Source of the DNA: Gymnopus androsaceus JB14
Lineage: Eukaryota; Basidiomycota; Agaricomycetes; Agaricales; Omphalotaceae
Length of the DNA: 64,000 nucleotides
Assembly (NCBI GenBank): GCA_009733575.1
Contig: ML769636.1
Coordinates: forward strand, 35,910 to 99,909
Direction: 5' to 3'
Positions 25,557 to 37,189 of the stretch are shown here, piece after piece. Position 1 is the stretch's first letter, and every line of letters starts with the position of its first letter. The notes beneath the pieces were generated by a model. The model did no database searches, had not been told where the DNA came from, and saw nothing but the letters and a program-made list of their open reading frames with translations. The translations under genes were made by a program, and so were the position numbers.

Positions 25557-26560
25557 ATGAAGTCGCAGCGCATCGCCGTCGCAGGAGGAAATGGTAAAAT
25601 CGGGAAACACATCGTCGAAGGTCTCCTAGAGATCAAGCAGCAGCACTCCCTAGAAATCATCGTTCTCTCTCGCACTCATGCGCCAGAAGGCATCTCCTAC
25701 GCAGGATCCACGGCACCCATCATCGCCGTCGATTATCAAGACGAGAACTCGATCCAACGAGTCCTCAATGAATACCAAATCGATACCATCATTTCTACCC
25801 TCTCCGGCGATGGAATCGCCGCACAGGAAAGCCTTCTCCGTGCTGGATTGGCAGTACCCACATTCCGTCGATTCGCTCCGAGTGAGTTTGCAATAGACTC
25901 GGAGCAAGTCAAAGGGGTGAAATTCTATAACCAGAAATTACCCATCCTCCGTTCACTCCAGGAAGTAAAGGCGGAACGCGGTCCAGGCTCTTTCGAGTAT
26001 ACTCGTTTCAATTGTGGGATCTTCATGAACTACCTTGGGTTTGGGAACACTAAACCTGATGGACACAAAGCCCATGGATATCTCGCTCACTTCCCTTGGA
26101 TTATTGATTTGTCTAAGCGGACGGCGGATGTACCTGGGGATGGGGAGAAGATGATTGTGTATACGGGCGCAGAGGATGTCGGGAAGTTTGTTGCTGCGGC
26201 TACTCAGCTTGAAGTTTGGGAGGAGCATAGTGACATGGCTGGGGAGGTGATGACCTTCAACCAAGTGATTCGCGTATGCGAGGAAGTATGCGGTAAGTGG
26301 CTATGTTTTCCTTTTCTTTTTGATTTAGTAGACTGAATTGGAGTAATGCAGGTGTAAAATTCGACGTCAAATACAATACAAGGGAGGATATTGTAGCCAG
26401 GATGAGTCCCGATCTGGATAGAAGGGCGGAAGGTATAATACAGTTTTACCTCGCCTACATCGATGGGGACTGCGACGTTAAAAGGCCGATTAATTTGAAC
26501 AAGTTAGTGGATGTGAAGCCTATGACGGTACGAGAGTACCTCCAGCAATGGTGGGCATGA
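25557..26560 (+). CDS. NmrA-like / isoflavone reductase-like protein
   Basis: Atypical SDR of the NmrA/PCBER group, an NAD(P)H-binding fold used by reductases and redox sensors. The cofactor loop is AVAGGNGKIGKHI (GGxGxxG) at residues 7-19. Other landmarks are RFAPSEFAID, FNCGIFMNYLGFG, TADVPGDGEKMIVYTGAEDV and FVAAATQLE. The first exon ends at 26292, and an intron (26293-26351) joins EEVCG to VKFDVKYNTREDIVARM. The protein ends REYLQQWWA at TGA 26558-26560, about 315 residues, a full length for the family. It is the only intact copy of four in the window. A convergent P450 accompanies two of the other copies, suggesting a shared oxidative and reductive pathway. The substrate is unknown. Confidence 0.88.
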
Positions 26561-26757
26561 TGTTAGTCCGAAACGTTCATTTGTGCATGGTATCCATATT
26601 GTACTTGGTAAAATTTTTTTGTCCGATGCATTCAGCTGCTGCAGTGTTACGAAAAAACCGAACGTTGCCAATTAGCCCAATTTAGGCTGGTACTAGCAAT
26701 GAACCAACTTAACCTCGGTAGGGAGGCGAAAGAACACAGGAAGGTGAACTACACTCT

Positions 26758-26817
26758 AGCGGAATGAAATCGGAGCTAAAAGTACTAGCTAAACCCTGGC
26801 GGAATGGAATCGGAGCT
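26758..26817. repeat. Direct repeat GCGGAATgRAATCGGAGCT
   Basis: Two near-identical 19-20 base copies (26758-26777 and 26798-26817), spaced 40 bases apart, lie about 100 bases upstream of the second NmrA copy. A degenerate relative (GCGCAATCGGAGCC) occurs at about 28187. They could be transcription-factor sites; this is inference. Confidence 0.5.
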
Positions 26818-26912
26818 TTGAGTACCAGATGGTGCATTCGTCACCCTGGAAGCCGAATATATATAAAAACGGTATAAAACGACTCACACCTTACCATCAT
26901 TTTGTCAATAAC

Positions 26913-27909
26913 ATGAAATCCCAGCGCATCGCCGTAGCCGGAGGAACAGGAAGGTCTCCTAGAGATCAAACAACAGCACGCCCTAGAAGTCATCGTCCTC
27001 TCTCGCACCCCCGCACCAGAGGGCGTCTCCTACGCTGGATCGAATGCACCCGTCGTCGCAGTCGATTACCAAAACCAGGAATCGATCGAAAGAGTCCTTA
27101 ATGAATACCAAATCGACACTATCATCTCTACCATCGCCAGCTTTACTCCGGATGGATTCATCGCTGCGCGGGAAACCCTGCTTCGCGCAGGGTTATCTGT
27201 ACCCACATTCCGTCGATTCGCTCCGAGTGAGTTCGCTACAGACTCGGAGAAAATTAGTAAAACAGTCAAATTGTTCCAAATGAAACTACCTATTCTCCGT
27301 TTGCTTCAGGGAGTAAAGGCGGAACGGGGCCCAGGTTCTTTCGAGTATACTCGTTTCAATTGTGGCATCTTCATGAACTATCTCGGGTTTGGGAATGCCA
27401 AACCGGAGGGCCATAAAGCCCATGGGCATCTTGGTCACTTTCCGTACATGATTGACTTGTCAAATCGGACGGCAGATGTACCTGGGGATGGGGATACGGA
27501 CATTGTGTATACGCGCGCGGAGGATGTTGGGCGCTTTGTAGCTGCGGCTACTCAGCTTAAGGTTTGGGAGGAATATAATGATATGGCGGGGGAAGCGATG
27601 ACCATTAATCAAGCCATTCGTTTATGCGAAGATGTATGTGGTGAGTGTCAGACGTTCTGCTTTCCCTATTTCGGGAACCTAATTTAAGCAATGCAGGTGT
27701 AAAATTCGATGTCAAATACAACAAAAGGGAGGATGAGTCCCGATCCGGAAAAAGCGATGGAAAACTTCCGCTGCGAGGCATACCTCGCCTATATCGATGG
27801 GGGCCGCGATGTTAAACCACCGATGAATTCTGAACAAGTTGGTCGATGTGAAGCCTATGAGGGTACGAGAGTATCTGGAGCAGTGGTGGGCTTAAAAGTA
27901 TTTAAATAG
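26913..27909 (+). pseudogene. NmrA-like copy 2, broken by deletion
   Basis: Close paralog of the gene at 25557 with the same intron position. Aligned to that copy it lacks 23 bases after GGAGGAACAGG (about 26950). The loss removes most of the glycine-rich dinucleotide loop (GKIGKHIVEG) and shifts the frame. The body afterwards is otherwise conserved: LEVIVLSRTPAPEG, VPTFRRFAPSEFATDSEK, GPGSFEYTRFNCGIFMNYLG and TRAEDVGRFVAAATQ. The second exon also has deletions relative to copy 1, around 27730-27770. It carries substitutions not shared with the other copies, so it is the most diverged member of the set. A TATATATAAAAA box is present at about 26857. Confidence 0.88.
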
Positions 27910-28704
27910 TACTTACATACGGTAAGATCCAATTTACTTAGAGTGTCGGCATAGTCCAATATATGTATTCAGTGTTAGAGTATCTAAAATGAACATTAGC
28001 GACAGGCATGGAAAGGAAGGAAAACCAGCTGGTAGGGAAGAAAGAAGGTCATGGTCAACTACTTAACCCTATTTTTGCTGTGAGATGAATAGTATGTTTC
28101 ATTTTTCTTATTCTTCTTGAAGTTGATGCCCAACCATCTCGAGACACGCTTGAACCCCAACTTGAACCTATAACTCAAACCCCTCGGAGCGCAATCGGAG
28201 CCTTATCATCGTCTCGCATTCATCATCACCATCTCATCGCATCCCTTTCGTTTCTTCTTCAGCTCGGATAAATAGGATTTTTAACGCTCATCTTCGGATA
28301 TAAGTATCTGCGATGAAGAGGCGACGTGTATGCCGCTGAAGAAAAGAGATTTTTGGAAGGTATTGGACGCGATACGCACTGATGCCGCTCGTCATTACGG
28401 GACTGGAGATGAAGATACACGAGTCTATCTTCCACCCGTGGCGCTATGATGCTAATCATCTGTTCCAAATAAACAAATTCAAAAATCTTCGGACCTGTAC
28501 ATAGAAGAATGTGCAAAGGGCAGTATGTCTTTCAGAGAACCGTGCCCATACGACTGGAAAGAAAGCTGTGCTTGAGAAAGGATTGGATTATTCGATGTAC
28601 GTTTAAATTGTAGGATATGAATTTACTGGCAGAGTCGTTCATACGATGCCATCTTCGCTCGCCTCCTTACTTTCTTCGTTTATTACTTGGGGAAACTGCA
28701 TCAA
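27910..28704. other. Convergent intergenic region
   Basis: About 800 bases between NmrA copy 2 and the 3' end of P450 copy A. From about 28262 rightward the sequence is part of the segmental duplication also seen from 33294. No gene was recognised. Confidence 0.5.
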
Positions 28705-31640
28705 TCATTTTGCGGATTCGACAAGGAGCGGCAGCTTTGGATGACCATCTCCGCCTACAACGACAGGACTGGAGATACCAGACATCTGCCAGAAGATATC
28801 TTTTCCTGGAGCGGGGGAGAGCTTGAACTTCTCCACGAGCATCGAAATGATGACTTCTAAAAAAGACCATGAGCCTTATTTCGATGAAAGAGGCACCGAC
28901 ACGTACTCATTTCTAGCTGTGAAAATTTGAAGCCACTGATTACAAAAATGCATGTTCAGTGAACAGAAACGGTATGAAATTGTTAACAGAACTCACATGC
29001 ATGAGCGACCGCCTCCATTGAAGGTCATACTGTTAGAAAGTATGCAACCGGTCAGTTCAGAATCGAGGTATTGTGAAAGGTGACAGGCTTACAGATGAGA
29101 GTAGACTCCTGGGATTTTGGCATTGGTGACAGAATCTGGAAGGGAAGAGAGCCATCGTTCGGGTTTCCACTCCATCGCATCCGGTCCCCAAAAGTCAGTG
29201 TTGCGGTTAGAGTTCAAGATGGAGATGGACACCATGGTCCCTTTCGGAATGAAGACTTCCGTGATCTCCAGCCCGTCAACACCACGTACAGGTTTCGATA
29301 GCGGAACCACCGAGTCTTCCATAGCCCTAGAAACGCTTTAATAAGCATGAAAATAGCCGATTACATCTAGCACGCGCATACCTTCGGGCAATACTTGATA
29401 CAGGAGGGTAACTGCGGATCTGCTTGTCAGCTAAGGGACGACACAAAGGAAGGGAGATACACACAGACGCATGGTTTCCCTACACACCGCATCCAAATAA
29501 GGCAGAGCTACCAACTCATCGTAGCTCAGATTCTCGCCCTGACGCTCCTGTCGAGCTTGAGATATCTCTTGACGCATCTTATCCTGAACATCCGGATGGA
29601 CAGATAGCAGCTGAAGTATACGAGACATGGCGTTCTTTTGTGTGTTTTGTCAGTGGTCTTGGAAGAATGAGATTAGTCAATATCACTTACAGAGGTAGTA
29701 TCCATTGCGGCGAAGATGAATGTCCTAGTCGAAGTCTATGAAAAAAATCCAGATCTGCATGGAACTGATGATTACTCACGACATCTAGGAGGATAAAGTC
29801 AGATTTGGAGTTGTATGACAATGAGGAGAGAAATACCTGAGCGATGATTTCATCTTCATCAAGTTTATCCTCGGCGTTAGCGTTAATGTTATCTTTCACT
29901 TAGAAGTTGGGCGTTAGTAGATGAGACGGCGCTAGCTCAAGCGAAAGATCCTTACTCAAGATACTAAGAATATCCTTGCCCTGTCCCAGCTGCCGCATAA
30001 GTGCTTCATCTCCTTCTTCCAATGCACGTTTCTTCTCCTCATAAAGTTTTATAGAGAATTCGTGCATATACATCACCATATCGCGAACCTCGTGAATGGC
30101 TTTCGAAGGAAAGGCATTCATTAACAATGTCCTTGTCTTTGCAGAGAACAATTTGCAAAGCAGGGGGAGAAAAGCTGCAAACAACGATAGTCGAGTTGCC
30201 GCCGGCCTATCATTAGAATGTTAAAATTGGAGATATGTGATGACAGTAACAGATACTTGCACGAGATCTTTGATGACGAGGCTGTATTTGTGCTTCGGCA
30301 CGTCGTCTTCCATATTGTCGAAAGAGTAACCAAATCCTGATTGACCGATGAGCTCGAGCGCCAGTGCGAGCCATCCATCCGAGGAGGTCGATCTACATCT
30401 GGTAAGTATTGATACACACGGCGAGATAGCTCTGGAAACATTTACTTCTGCAGGTCCACTTTGCACTCTTTTGTTCAACGTGTTCTCCAACTACGGAGAA
30501 GAAAAGTCAGGTCATGTAAATGAATAGAATCAGCCACATTTACAGCACCTTCTGCGCAATATCATTGAACATAGGCACTGTATAGTATTTAAATCAGATA
30601 CACTAAGCGCTCAATTATTCTACTCACTCATGGAGCGCATGTGAGCAATTGAAAAGACGGGGTTGAGCATTTTGCGTTGTTTGCGATGTTCTTCGCCGAC
30701 CGTGCCCAGCAATCCGTTTCCGAAGATAACATTACCAGACCTAATAAGTTCATAAGTAGGCACATGAAAGTCCGAATTCGAGAGAGAAATTACACGTACT
30801 CCATGCGAATAGGAGGGAAAGAATTCATTTCCTGAAATTGGCGTCAGCTCCTCACTTTCTGACGACAGCGAAGAAGTCTATACCTTGAGCAGGATATGAT
30901 TCATGGCTTTCGGGTCAAATGTATACAACACCTTTTTCTGTAAAAGTAAATATTGAGGATAACCATCATCAAATGTTCGATAGCGCTTACCCGGAAGACA
31001 GTTTGCAGTTTGACAACCGGACCATCTATCACAGTAGAGGTGAGCTCTAAGGGAAAGAACGCGCGAAGATGCAACCCACAATGCTCGGCCAGCATCTGGA
31101 TGGAAGCTCCAGCCGTCCTTCAAATTGTTCATCTGGCCTTGGTGACCTGAAATGCATGGTTTAACGACGTAACGCACGGACGATTTCTGTCGATATATAC
31201 ACACCTCTCCACCATGAACTAACTGGTGGTCCTGGAATTTGATCTAGAGTTGACCCAGGTATCTTCTTTCGGCTTCTCACCAGGAGCCAGAGTCCCGCAG
31301 AGAGGATAGCAACCGCGACGCTTTGTAACAGACTGTCCTGCTTGAAGTCTTTGAGTGAAATCATTGTTGGGGATGTTTGATGATGCTGTCCAAGTTTTTA
31401 TAGTTTTATAGCTATCATCTCTCAATGTTCTTCTATGTACGTCCTCCCCGGGCCAACGGTAGATCATGGCGCCAAATTACTGAGCTGAAATGACCGATTA
31501 AAATGCTTCAAGCTCGTCGGAAGCATCGGAAGAATACAGTTCGGAAGCGTCGGAAAATCAAGTTTGAATACAGTCGTGTAAACGTTCATGACCGTATCTC
31601 CCACAAAAGTCAAATGGGCTGTTTACTTGTAATTGCCATG
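28262..31640. repeat. Segmental duplication, copy A (P450 unit)
   Basis: Roughly 3.4 kb with a near-identical counterpart at 33294-36705 in the same orientation. The shared block starts near GATAAA-AGGATT at both places and ends near the sequence CAAATGGGCTGTTTACT. It contains one complete P450 gene with promoter and 3' flank. Edges were judged by eye. Confidence 0.8.
28705..31364 (-). pseudogene. Cytochrome P450 copy A, two frameshifts
   Basis: Microsomal class II P450 (heme monooxygenase). It starts MISLKDFKQDSLLQSVA with a membrane anchor AVAILSAGLWLLVRS, then the proline hinge IPGPPVSSWW. Also visible are the I-helix TFIFAAMDTTS (about 29700), ExxR in CRETMRL, PERW in WKPERWL, and the heme loop FNGGGRSC joined over an intron to IGFKFSQLEM. 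The end is LLVESAK-TGA at 28705. Relative to copy B it has an extra base at about 31098 (before MLAEHCG) and another at about 30362 (before the ELIGQSGFGYSFD helix). Both break the frame. Where copy B is broken (KRVQSGPAE), copy A reads correctly. About a dozen short introns are shared. The P450 family was not assigned. Confidence 0.85.
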
Positions 31641-32173
31641 GGCATTGGACAGGCGTGGCGGGAAACAAGGATCGATTCATTCGATGAAAATTGAGGAGTT
31701 TCAAAGGAGTTTGCGTTGCGAGCAGATAGTCTTAATAGAGTCTTGTAACGCGGAGACCGGTTACAAGACTTTGGCGATAAATACCATCACGTGTTCACTC
31801 TACTCTTCGGAGTCTTCCGCCTCTGGTCTTCTATCTAAAACTACTGGAGTGAATCCTCCCACATTCCGCGTCCGTGACCGCTTGGAAATACTGGTTCAAA
31901 GAGAAAATACGTTCTGCGGTTGATGAAAGCTGTGATTGAAAATGGATGCTGCCATTAGCTGGCCGATTTGGGGAAAAAACAAATATTGAGTCTGATGATT
32001 CCGGTCAGTCGTCATTTTTCCTTTCTGTTTCTGCTTATTGTACCCATTTCCCAGGCTAGTTGCACCAGCGCACCTCGATCGGGCTGGGTGAGGACGTATA
32101 CGTTATAGGATTGTGACTCGTGAGTCGTTCATGACCGCGAAGTTGCAGTCGTAATTCCTTGACTCACAATCCT
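31365..32173. other. Intergenic region: P450 A promoter and breakpoint
   Basis: Contains the P450 copy A promoter (TATA-like CTATAAAAAC on the minus strand near 31395). The tandem motif GGAAGCATCGGAAGAATACA / GGAAGCGTCGGAAAATCAAG lies at 31520-31562. Next to the truncated NmrA copy 3 is a perfect 10-bp inverted repeat: AGGATTGTGA at about 32108 and TCACAATCCT at about 32163. No gene is visible. Confidence 0.5.
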
Positions 32174-32868
32174 GTCCGTGCTGGATTGGCAGTACCCACA
32201 TTCCGTCGATTCGCTCCGAGTGAGTTTGCAATAGACTCGGAGCAAGTCAAAGGGGTGAAATTCTATAACCAGAAATTACCCATCCTCCGTTTACTCCAGG
32301 AAGTAAAGGCGGAACGCGGTCCAGGGTCTTTCGAGTATACTCGTTTCAATTGTGGGATCTTCATTAACTATCTCGGGTTTGGGACCGCCAAACCAGAGGG
32401 AAACAAGGCACATGGATATCTCGCTCACTTCCCGTGGGTTATTGATTTGTCGGAGCGGACGGTGGATGTACCTCGGGATGGGGAGAAGGTGATTGTGTAT
32501 ACGCGCGCAGAGGATGTAGGAAGTTTGTTGCTGCGGCTACTCAGCTTGAAGTTTGGGAGGAGCATAGTGACATGGCTGGGAGGTGATGACCCCCAACCAA
32601 ATCTTTCGCATATGCGAGGAAGTATGTGGTGAGTGTCCATGCTTTCTTTTTGATTTGGTAGACCAAATTGGAGGAACGCAGGTGTCAAATTCGACGTCAG
32701 ATATAATATAGCCAGGATGAAGCCCCATCTAGAGGCAAGCAGCCGAACTGCAGTTCTACCTCGTCTACATCGATGGGGACTGCGACCTAAGGCCGATTAA
32801 TTTGAAAAAGTTGGTGGATGTGAAGCCTATAACAGTGCGAGAGTACCTTGAACAGTGGTGGCCTGGAA
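32174..32868 (+). pseudogene. NmrA-like copy 3, 5'-truncated
   Basis: Begins abruptly within the codons for RAGLAVPTFRRFAPSEFAID; about the first 100 residues including the cofactor loop are missing. It then follows copy 1 closely (GVKFYNQKLPILRLLQEVKA, FNCGIFINYLGFG) until a deletion near 32520 shifts the frame at EDVG. The intron and second exon are recognisable (GTGTCAAATTCGACGTCAG at about 32682) but carry internal deletions, and the end EQWWPG has no stop. It is not functional. Confidence 0.9.
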
Positions 32869-33736
32869 GAAAGTATGCTTCCATTGTCTTTGTCAGTCCA
32901 AGTATTCATGTTTCAGCTCTGCTCGATCTAGCCCTACGAAAGACTGAGTGAACGGCAGTAGTAGTACTGTGCGACTGAGAGCATTCCCAAATTGGATCTT
33001 GAAATTAATCGTAACCCTCCAAAGGCAGCTGTAGTGTATAGTCGCACTCCTGCCAAGTATGATTTCCTCAGATGTCTTGACTACTTATGATGCTTACTAC
33101 CTGACTCAAGATTGCGTGAGGCTGCTATTTTGTGTTTTCAACTTGCCTTTGGCAAGCTTTGGGCATGAAAGGCAAGTAACTCTTTATTTTTTATTTTGCT
33201 TTTATTGCATATTCAACGATAGGTCCCTGTGTACGCTTCTTCTTTTTGAGTGTTCATTGCTTTTCTCAAGTAAAGCTTGTCATTATGCGCCCCGATAAAA
33301 AGGATTCGTAACGGTTATATTCGGATATCTCTGCGATGAAACGCGACGCGCATGACACTGAAGAAAAAAGATGTTCGGAAGATATTAGACGTGATACCGA
33401 CCCCGTTTCTCACCACGGAGGCACTAATTCCGCTCGTCATTACGGGACTGGACTGTAGATGAAGATACACCAGTCTATCTTCCACCTGTGGCGCTATAAT
33501 GCAAAAAAAAAAAAATCGTTTCTAAATAAACAAACTCAAGAACAATATGACAAAGGGCAATATGTCTTTGACCATGCCCATACGATTGGAAAGAAAGCTG
33601 TGCTTGAGAAAGATTGGATAATTCCGCGTACGTTTAAATTTTGGGACGTGAATTTACTGACAGAGTCGTTCATAGGATGCCACCTATCGCTCGCCTCTTT
33701 ACTATCCTCATTTATTACTTAGGGAAACTGCACTGC
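32869..33736. other. Convergent intergenic region
   Basis: Lies between NmrA copy 3 and the 3' end of P450 copy B. The segmental duplication begins near 33294. An A-run of 12 sits at about 33504. No gene was recognised. Confidence 0.5.
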
Positions 33737-36705
33737 TCATTTTGCGGATTCGACAAGGAGCGGCAATTTAGGATGGCCATCTCCACCTACAACGACAGGA
33801 CTGGAGATAACAGACATCTGCCAGAAGATATCTTTTCCTGGAGCGGGGGAGAACTTGAACTTCTCCACGAGCATCGAAATGATGACCTCTAAAAAAGACG
33901 ATGAGCCCCATTTCGATGAAAGAGGCACCAACACGTACTCATTTCTAGCTGCGAGAACTTGAAGCCACTGATTACAGAAATCATGTTTAGTGAACAGAAA
34001 TCGCATGAAGTGGTTAACGAAACTCACATGCATGAGCGACTGCCGCCAATGAAGGTCATACTATTAGAAGGTATGTAACCGGTCAGTTCAGAATCAAAAT
34101 ACTGTATTGAGAAAGGTGGTCGACTTACAGATGAGAGTAGACTCCTGGGATTTTGGCATTGGTGACGGAATCTGGAAGGGAAGAGAGCCATCGTTCGGGT
34201 TTCCACACCATCGCATCCGGGCCCCAAAAGTCGGTGTTGCGGTTCGAGTTTATAATGGAGATGTCCACCATAGTCCCTTTCGGAAGGATGACTTCCGTGA
34301 TCTCCCGCCCGTCCAGACCACGTACAGGTTTCGATAGCGGAACCACTGAGTCTTCCGATAGCCCTAAAGATGCTTTCTTGAGCTTTGAACTAGCCGATTA
34401 CATCCAGCACACACACCTTCGGAGAACATGTGCTACAGGAGGGTAACTGTGCGTTTGCTTGTCAGCCAAGGGATGACACAAGGAAAGGGAGGAGATACAT
34501 ACAGACGCATGGTTTCCCTACACACTGCATCCAAATAAGGCAGAGCTACTAGCTCATCGTAGCTCAGATTCTCGCCCTGACGCTCCTGTCGAGCTTGAGA
34601 GATCTCTTGACGCATCTTATCCTGCACATCCAGATGAACAGTCAACAGCTGAAGTATACGAGACATGGCGTTCTATATTCTCTTGTTGTCAGTGGTCTTG
34701 GAAGAATGAGAGAAGTCAGCATCACCTACAGAGGTAGTATCCATTGCGGCGAAGATGAATGTCCTAAACGGAGATCAAAGTCTATGAAAAAATCCAGATC
34801 TGCATGGAACTAATGATCACTCACGACATCTAGGAGGTTAAGGTCAGATCTGGGATTGTATGATGATAAGAAGAGAAATACTTGAGCGATGATCTCGTCT
34901 TCATCAAGTTTATCCTCGGCGTTAGCGTTAATGTTATCTTTCACTAAGAAGTTGGGCGTTAGCAGATGGGACGGCACTAGCTCAAGCGAAAAGATCCTTA
35001 CTCAGGATACTAAGAATATCCTTTCCCTGTCCCAGCTGCTGCATAACTGCTTCATCTCCTTCTTCCAATGCACGTTTCTTCTCCTCATAAAGTTTTATAG
35101 AGAATTCGTGCATATACATCACCATATCACGAACCTCGTGAATGGCTTTCGAAGGAAAGGCATTCATTAACAATGTCCTTGTCTTTGCAGAGAACAATTT
35201 GCAAAGCAGGGGGAGAAAAGCTGCAAACAACGATAGTCGAGTTGCCGCCGGCCTGTCATTAGAATGTTAAAATTGGAGATATGTGATGACAGTAACAGAT
35301 ACTTGCACGAGATCTTTGATGACGAGGCTGTATTTGTGCTTCGGCACGTCGTCTTCCATATTGTCGAAAGAGTAACCAAATCCTGATTGACCGATGAGCT
35401 CGAGCGCAGTGCGAGCCATCCATCCGAGGAGGTCGATCTACATCTGGTAAGTATTGATACACACGGCGAGATAGCTCTGGAAACATTTACTTCTGCAGGT
35501 CCACTTTGCACTCTTTTGCTTCAACGTGTTCTCCAACTACGGAGAAGAAGAAAAGTCAATGAATGTAAATAATTGAATCAGCCACATTTACAGCACCTTC
35601 TGCGCAATATCATTGAACATAGGCACTGCATAGTATTCAAAGTCACATATTTGGTATGCCAAGCACTCAATTATTCTACTCACTCATGGAGCGCATGTGG
35701 GCAATTGAAAAGACGGGGTTGAGCATTTTGCGCTGTTTGCGATGTTTTTCGCCGGCCGTGTCCAGCAAGCCGTTCCCAAAAAATAAATTACCATTCCTGA
35801 CAAGTTCCCAAGTAGGCAAAGAAAGTCCGAATCTGAGAGAGAAACTACACGTACCCGATGCGCTGAGGAGGGAAAGAATTCATTTCCTGAAGCTGGGATC
35901 AGCACCTCATCCTTCTGATGACAGTGAAGAGGTCTATACCTTGAGCAGGATATGATTCATGGCTTTAGGATCAAACGTGTAGAACACCTTTTTCTGTAAA
36001 GGCAAATTACTGAGGATAACCATCGTCCAAAGTTCGACAGTGCTTACCCGGAAGACAGTTTGCAGTTTGACGACCGGACCATCTATCACAAAGGTGAGCT
36101 CCAAGGGAAAGAACACGCGAAGATGCAACCCACAATGCTCGGCCAGCATCTGATGGAAACTCCAGCCATCCTTCAGATTGCTCATCTGGGCTTGGTGACC
36201 TGGAATTGGTTTGACCATGTAGCGCGCGGACGATCTCTATCGATATATACACACCTCTCCACCACGAGCTAACCGGTGGTCCTGGAATTTGATCTAGTGT
36301 TGACCCAGATGTCTTCTTTCGGCTTCGCACCAGGAGCCAGAGCCCAGCAGAGAGGATAGCAGCCGCGACACTTTGCAACAGACCGTCGTGTTTGAACTCT
36401 TTGAGTGAAATCATTGTTGGGGATGTTCGATGATGCTGTCCCAGCTTTTATAGTCCTGTTTATAGCTAGATATTTCTGTTTCCTCCCCAGGCTAACGGCA
36501 GAATATGATTTGGAATGAATTACTGAGCTGACACGGCCGAGCTGGGGTCGCCGGAAGCATCGGAAAATCAAGCTTGAATACAGTTCGGAAGCGTCGGAAA
36601 ATCAAGTTTGAATATATGTACAGTCCTGTAAACGTTCATGACCAGCACATTATCTTTGAGTGTACTTATCTCCCACCCAATTCAAATGGGCTGTTTACTC
36701 GTGAT
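33294..36705. repeat. Segmental duplication, copy B (P450 unit)
   Basis: Counterpart of 28262-31640. It is highly similar through the P450 exons, its introns and both flanks, with scattered small indels. A duplicated GAAGCRTCGGAAAATCAAG motif at 36555-36606 in the promoter matches the one upstream of copy A. Confidence 0.8.
33737..36414 (-). pseudogene. Cytochrome P450 copy B, one frameshift
   Basis: Nearly the same protein as copy A. The N-terminal anchor is MISLKEFKHDGLLQSVAAAI, followed by IPGPPVSSWW, then NLKDGWSFHQMLAEHCG in the correct frame (broken in copy A). IDLLGWMARTALELIGQSG is also in the correct frame (broken in copy A). Then TFIFAAMDTTS, ExxR (CRETMRL), WKPERWL, the heme loop MTFNGGGRSC-IGFKFSQLEM, and the C-terminus PKLPLLVESAK with TGA at 33737. 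One extra base near 35520 (CAACGTG preceded by TTTTGCTT instead of TTTTGTT) disrupts the KRVQSGPAE exon. Apart from that single indel the gene could be functional. If the indel is a sequencing error, this is the working copy. Confidence 0.82.
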
Positions 36706-36973
36706 AGGTTGTAATGGAGTAGTCTGAAGTAACGCTAGAAGAGCGGCACTGGTGAAGAAAGAGAAGAACCATGTGACCCCATGGCCAATATACAGCTTTG
36801 ACCGTTCATGAATAGACAGATCGATGAAACGAAATGCATGGACCAGATCTCAAATATGGCGGGGTCTTGCTATCATTACTTATGGCTGGCTTGAAGGATT
36901 CCGAGATGGGTGAAAGAAGAGCTTCGAAGTGTAGGAAAGATCAGAGGCGTCTTCAATGTGAGAGGTTCTCCTT
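36415..36973. other. P450 B promoter and junction sequence
   Basis: About 560 bases with the P450 copy B promoter (ACTATAAAAG on the minus strand near 36451) and the right edge of the duplication near 36705. After that is unique sequence up to the NmrA exon fragment. No gene is visible. Confidence 0.5.
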
Positions 36974-37189
36974 AACGCAGGTGTAAAATTCGACCTCAAA
37001 TATAATACAAGGGAGGATATTGTAGCCAGGATGAGTCCTGATCTGGATAGAAGGGCGGAAGGTATAATACAGTTTTACCTCGCCTATATCGATGGGGACT
37101 GCGACGTCAAAAGGCCGATTAATTTGAACAAGTTGGTGGATGTGAAGCCTATGACGGTGCGGGAGTATCTCGAGCAGTGGTGGCCTTGA
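36974..37189 (+). pseudogene. NmrA-like copy 4, second exon only
   Basis: Matches exon 2 of the intact NmrA gene almost base for base, starting at the intron acceptor (AACGCAG then GTGTAAAATTCGAC). It reads VKFDLKYNTREDIVARMSPD, then IIQFYLAYIDGDCDVKRPIN and VREYLEQWWP with TGA at 37187-37189. Exon 1 is absent. It is an isolated fragment at the right edge of the array and shows that at least one more repeat unit once existed or was partly copied. Confidence 0.92.
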
